A stretch of DNA of 64,000 bases, taken from contig NZ_CP133838.1 of the NCBI RefSeq assembly GCF_031432975.1, forward strand, positions 3,658,001-3,722,000, written 5' to 3'. The first letter of the stretch is position 1; each line of letters starts with the position of its first letter. Position numbers and translations under genes: made by a program. Under the pieces are notes generated by a model that did no database searches, was not told the DNA's origin, and was given only the letters and a program-made list of their open reading frames with translations. Of this stretch, positions 60,777 through 64,000 are shown piece by piece. Source of the stretch: Buttiauxella selenatireducens (lineage in GTDB: Bacteria > Pseudomonadota > Gammaproteobacteria > Enterobacterales > Enterobacteriaceae).

Positions 60777-60807
60777 AAAAAAAAGAGGCGCTATGTTAGC
60801 ACCTCTT
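60777..60807 (-). terminator. Terminator on the minus strand between rhlE and dusC
   Basis: AAGAGGTGCT pairs with AGCGCCTCTT around five bases (one mismatch) and is followed on the minus strand by eight T residues. It stops transcription coming from rhlE through the repeat array; dusC must use a promoter inside or after it. Confidence 0.78.
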
Positions 60808-60825
60808 GATTGAGTCTTAAAACTA

Positions 60826-61088
60826 CCCTCACCCCGACCCTCTCCCTCAGGGAGAGGGGGAAGATCAGCCAGTCTCCTCTCCTGATGCCAGGGGAGAAAA
60901 CCGGTCAGTCCCCTCTCCTGATACCCGGAGAGAAAATCAGCCACTCCCCTCTCCTGATACCAGGGGGAGAAAACCGGTCAGTCCCCTCTCCTGATACCCG
61001 GAGAGAAAATCAGCCAGTCCCCTCTCCTGATATCAGAGGGAGAAAACCGGTCAGTCCCCTCTCCTGCGGGAGAGGGTTAGGGTGAGGG
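60826..61088. repeat. Third CCCTCACCC...GGGTGAGGG array with two alternating units
   Basis: Opens CCCTCACCCCGACCCTCTCC, closes GGAGAGGGTTAGGGTGAGGG. Inside, units of ~35-37 bases alternate: one with AAAATCAGCCA(G/C)T and one with AAAACCGGTCAGT, each joined by CCCCTCTCCTGATACC and a GGGAGA or GGAGAG end. Seven or so units form three to four ~71-bp pairs. The same ends as the arrays at 18.8 and 52.6 kb with an unrelated interior. Confidence 0.9.
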
Positions 61089-61096
61089 CTTAACGA

Positions 61097-62470
61097 TTAG
61101 TTTGAAGCCGCTGGCTTACGCGGTGGACGACGACGTCCGTTAGCACCCGCAGGTTTTGGCGCACCATCACCTTGTGGACGTGATGGACGGCGCGGCGCAT
61201 TACTGCGATCCGACGCTGCACCGCCGCCATTGCCACCACGACGTTGCCCCTGGCCTTGACCGCTGCCGTTTCCACGACCGCCGCCACGCTGTTGCTGGCG
61301 ACCATTAACGATCGGTTCAGCAGGAATGGATGGATCCACTTCATAGCCTGGGAGTGCCATACGCGGAACTTCGCGCTTGAGCAGGCGCTCGATGTCGCGC
61401 AACAGTTTGTGTTCATCAACACAAACCAAAGACAGCGCTTCACCCGTTGCCGCTGCACGACCAGTACGACCAATACGGTGCACGTAATCTTCTGGTACGT
61501 TTGGCAACTCGTAGTTCACAACATGTGGCAACTCTTCGATATCAAGGCCACGTGCCGCGATGTCCGTTGCAACCAGCACACGAATGCCACCGTTTTTGAA
61601 GTCAGCCAATGCACGCGTACGAGCGCCCTGGCTCTTGTTACCGTGAATTGCCGCCGCGGTGATACCGTCTTTACCCAGCTGCTCTGCCAGGTGGTTCGCA
61701 CCATGTTTGGTACGGGTAAACACCAGCACTTGCTGCCAGTTACCTTCGCCAATCATCTGGGACAGCAGTTCTCTTTTACGTTTCTTATCAACGAAATGAA
61801 CGTGTTGAGTGACTTGCTCAGAAGCCGTGTTGCGGCGCGCAACAGACACTTCTTCCGGGTTATGCAGCAGTTTTTCTGCCAGCCCTTTGATGTCGTCCGA
61901 GAAGGTCGCGGAGAACAGCAGGTTCTGGCGACGTGCTGGCAGTTTGGCCAGTACGCGACGAATATCGTGGATGAAGCCCATGTCCAGCATGCGGTCAGCT
62001 TCGTCCAGTACCAGGATTTCGACCTGGTCGAGTTTCACGGCGTTCTGGTGTTCCAGATCTAACAGACGGCCCGGTGTTGCCACCAGCACATCCACACCGC
62101 TACGCAGTTTCATCATCTGCGGGTTAATGCTCACGCCGCCGAAAACCACCAGCGAGCGGATATCTAAATATTTGCTGTAGTCACGCACGTTTTCGCCAAT
62201 CTGAGCGGCAAGCTCACGGGTTGGCGTCAGGATCAGCGCGCGCACCGGGCGGCGGCCTTTGGCGTGCGGTTCTTTATTGACCAGGCGCTGTAACAGCGGC
62301 AAGGTAAAACCTGCCGTTTTGCCGGTGCCGGTTTGGGCACTGGCCATCAGGTCACGACCTGCTAAGACGACCGGGATCGCCTGGCGTTGAATAGGGGTAG
62401 GCTCACGATAGCCCTGCTCTTCCACTGCACGCAGAATATCGGCGTTCAGGCCGAGAGAATCAAAAGACAT
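61097..62470 (-). CDS. rhlE: ATP-dependent RNA helicase RhlE
   Basis: 457 residues from ATG 62470 (GGAGTACCT upstream; E. coli 454). DEAD-box helicase: Q motif with [13 protein letters not shown], motif [11 protein letters not shown], Ia [13 protein letters not shown] in [17 protein letters not shown] in FSATFSDDI, and the C-domain motifs [21 protein letters not shown] and [10 protein letters not shown]. The last ~75 residues are a basic Gly/Arg/Gln-rich tail ([17 protein letters not shown]). Acts in ribosome maturation and RNA decay. Divergent from cecR, which in E. coli regulates it. Confidence 0.96.
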   Translation of the reverse strand: MSFDSLGLNADILRAVEEQGYREPTPIQRQAIPVVLAGRDLMASAQTGTGKTAGFTLPLLQRLVNKEPHAKGRRPVRALILTPTRELAAQIGENVRDYSKYLDIRSLVVFGGVSINPQMMKLRSGVDVLVATPGRLLDLEHQNAVKLDQVEILVLDEADRMLDMGFIHDIRRVLAKLPARRQNLLFSATFSDDIKGLAEKLLHNPEEVSVARRNTASEQVTQHVHFVDKKRKRELLSQMIGEGNWQQVLVFTRTKHGANHLAEQLGKDGITAAAIHGNKSQGARTRALADFKNGGIRVLVATDIAARGLDIEELPHVVNYELPNVPEDYVHRIGRTGRAAATGEALSLVCVDEHKLLRDIERLLKREVPRMALPGYEVDPSIPAEPIVNGRQQQRGGGRGNGSGQGQGQRRGGNGGGAASDRSNAPRRPSRPQGDGAPKPAGANGRRRPPRKPAASN

Positions 62471-62684
62471 AGGTACTCCAGAATCGCCCTGACCGCGAGG
62501 TGCGGTGTAGTTTCCAGGGGTTCGTATGACGCCAGTCATTCTGGCGCAAGAGAGGGGCACAAACCACGGTGCCGTAAGCCGCGCAGTGTAACAGGTTTTG
62601 TGACTTTGCGCACAAATTCTATTTTCCGACGCATTCACAAGATAAATACCACGGACTAGACAGATATAGGCATCAAGCCTACTC

Positions 62685-62704
62685 TTAATCAATCGATTGA
62701 TTAA
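62685..62704. promoter_or_regulatory. Perfect 20-bp palindrome before cecR, probable CecR operator
   Basis: TTAATCAATCGATTGATTAA is an exact palindrome 19 bases before the cecR start, in the rhlE-cecR divergent region. TetR-family CecR regulates rhlE and the ybhGFSR genes in E. coli, so this is the natural operator. Confidence 0.8.
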
Positions 62705-62722
62705 CTTTTTTAAGAGGTCGGT

Positions 62723-63418
62723 ATGAATGCGACACCGGCACCTGTCACGACCCGTGGTGAACAGGCAAAAAAGACACTGATTGCTGCGGCACTCGCGCAA
62801 TTTGGTGAATACGGATTACATGCCACCACGCGCGATATCGCCGCACTGGCCGGGCAGAACATTGCCGCTATCACCTACTATTTTGGCTCGAAAGAAGAGC
62901 TGTATATGGCCTGCGCGCAATGGATAGCCGATTTCATCACGCGTAATTTTAAGCCTCACGTTGAACGCGCCGAGGCCATTCTCAGCCAACCGCAAGTCGA
63001 TAAGTCACAGATTCGGCAGCTGATTCATACGGCATGCAATCACATGATTATCCTGCTGACTGCCGATGAGACGCTTAATCTCAGCAAATTTATCTCTCGC
63101 GAGCAGCTCTCGCCAACGCCTGCTTATCAGCTCATTCACCAACAGGTGATTGCGCCAATGCACACACATCTCACCCGCCTCGTCGGGTGTTATACCCATC
63201 GCCACCCGGATGACACCGAAACGATTCTCCATACTCACGCGTTGCTCGGGCAGGTGCTGGCATTCCGTCTGGGGCGAGAAACCATTCTGCTTCGTGCCGG
63301 ATGGACTGCCTTTGATAGTGAAAACGTTAAAAAAATCAGTGATGTGGTGGGCAGCCATATCGACTTCATTTTACAAGGGTTAGCTTGCCAACAAGGAAAC
63401 AACGGCAATGAAAAGTAA
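62723..63418 (+). CDS. cecR: TetR-family regulator CecR (YbiH)
   Basis: 231 residues (E. coli 223). Helix-turn-helix at residues ~12-60 ([48 protein letters not shown]), then the ligand domain ([34 protein letters not shown]). In E. coli CecR controls sensitivity to chloramphenicol and cefoperazone through rhlE and the ybh exporter genes. It overlaps ybhG by 11 bases, so it heads the cecR-ybhGFSR operon. Confidence 0.94.
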   Translation: MNATPAPVTTRGEQAKKTLIAAALAQFGEYGLHATTRDIAALAGQNIAAITYYFGSKEELYMACAQWIADFITRNFKPHVERAEAILSQPQVDKSQIRQLIHTACNHMIILLTADETLNLSKFISREQLSPTPAYQLIHQQVIAPMHTHLTRLVGCYTHRHPDDTETILHTHALLGQVLAFRLGRETILLRAGWTAFDSENVKKISDVVGSHIDFILQGLACQQGNNGNEK

Positions 63419-64000
63419 GAAACCGATCATTATCGTCGCAATTGTGGTGTTGATTGCAGCAGGGATTGCCGGCTGGATGTGGTACCAAAGTCAGCAGGAT
63501 AAAGGGCTGACGCTTTATGGCAACGTTGATATTCGCACCGTGAATTTAAGCTTCCGCGTCGGCGGGCGTCTTGCGGCTTTGCAGGTGGATGAAGGGGATT
63601 CGATTAAAGCCGGTGAAACCCTGGGCGAACTGGACCAGGGGCCGTATCAAAACGCGCTGCTTCAGGCTCAGGCCAATGTCGCGGCAGCACAGGCCAAGTT
63701 TGACCTGATTATCGCCGGTTATCGTGACGAAGAAATCGCACAAGTTGCAGCCCAGGTGAATCAGGCTCAGGCGGCGTACGATTACGCGCAGAACTTTTAT
63801 CAACGCCAGCAGGGTTTGTGGGCACGACGCGTGATTTCCGCCAACGATCTGGAAAATGCCCGTTCATCAAGCGATCAGGCCAAAGCGACGTTAAAAGCGG
63901 CGCGCGATAAGTTAAGCCAATACCGCACGGGTAACCGCCCGCAGGAAATTGCTCAGGCGCAGGCCAGTCTGCAACAAGCGAAAGCTCAGCTTGCTCAGGC
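63408..64000 (+). CDS. ybhG: HlyD-family periplasmic adaptor YbhG, cut by the window end
   Basis: The first 197 codons; the gene runs off the right edge. One N-terminal membrane helix ([21 protein letters not shown]), then [30 protein letters not shown], the lipoyl-like domain, and a long coiled coil of Gln/Ala-rich helices ([27 protein letters not shown]). The membrane-fusion partner of the YbhFSR ABC exporter. Start ATG 63408 overlaps the cecR end. Confidence 0.94.
   Translation, partial: MKSKKPIIIVAIVVLIAAGIAGWMWYQSQQDKGLTLYGNVDIRTVNLSFRVGGRLAALQVDEGDSIKAGETLGELDQGPYQNALLQAQANVAAAQAKFDLIIAGYRDEEIAQVAAQVNQAQAAYDYAQNFYQRQQGLWARRVISANDLENARSSSDQAKATLKAARDKLSQYRTGNRPQEIAQAQASLQQAKAQLAQ

Noticed and set aside
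60711-61085. Open frames in the 60.8-kb array (77 and 91 codons)
   Set aside because: Same cause as the other array: repeated units without stops. No start context and no family features.
61244-62062. A 272-codon plus-strand frame inside rhlE
   Set aside because: Antisense shadow of a DEAD-box helicase whose motifs are all on the minus strand.

Overview
The window is a chromosomal segment from a member of the Enterobacteriaceae. About 35 of its genes read as close orthologues of Escherichia coli K-12 genes, including very small ones (mntS 42 aa, yohO 35 aa, yohP 27 aa). It carries two ERIC elements, a classical MntR/MntS locus and a BglG-type antitermination system. Gene order is not that of E. 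coli, so the organism is a related genus; the sequence alone does not let me name it. There are no rRNA or tRNA genes and no CRISPR array.

Layout. (1) 1-5.5 kb is an AT-rich accessory region: an intact acyltransferase-3 gene, debris that may be an O-antigen glucosyltransferase, the 3' part of an acyltransferase/SGNH O-acetyltransferase, a 5'-truncated tyrosine integrase with a small companion gene, and a foreign-looking SDR protein without its catalytic Tyr/Lys. It looks like an eroded prophage-type O-antigen-modification cassette. (2) 5.5-9.6 kb: an MFS gene, then rcdA, ybjJ and ybjI. (3) 9.6-20.9 kb: ybiR-mntR, mntS, opgE, ompX, rhtA, dps, glnHPQ, rlmF and a flavin-reductase-like gene. (4) 21-27.2 kb: mcbA and ybiJ (two DUF1471 paralogues) flank an operon of PTS EIIC, aspartylglucosaminidase, M17 aminopeptidase and PTS EIIB. 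Its divergent-looking regulator has the architecture of an IS481 transposase with a decayed catalytic core. This is the best candidate for a little-described system: uptake and breakdown of glycosyl-asparagine or short glycopeptides. (5) 27.2-31.7 kb: ybiB, dinG (with LexA box) and roxA. (6) 31.9-60.8 kb: a block that in E. coli sits near 47 min (mlrA, yohO, yehWXY-osmF, bglX, dld, pbpG, yohC, yohD, yohF, mdtQ, yohP, dusC). It contains three insertions: an acetyltransferase gene, an AraC/glycosidase/GPH transporter/methyltransferase cluster, and a LysR gene plus a beta-glucoside operon. (7) 61-64 kb: rhlE, cecR and the start of ybhG.

The beta-glucoside operon (minus strand: OprD-like porin, periplasmic SurE-like phosphatase, bglG, bglF, bglA) has three separate RAT/terminator elements. 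The antiterminator can therefore gate the porin/phosphatase pair, its own gene, and the transporter/hydrolase pair. Three intergenic tandem arrays (18.8, 52.6 and 60.8 kb) share the same outer ends (CCCTCACCC...GGGTGAGGG) but hold different internal units.

All functional names rest on recognition of the protein sequences and motifs; no database search was run. Start codons were chosen from ribosome-binding sites and remembered orthologue lengths.
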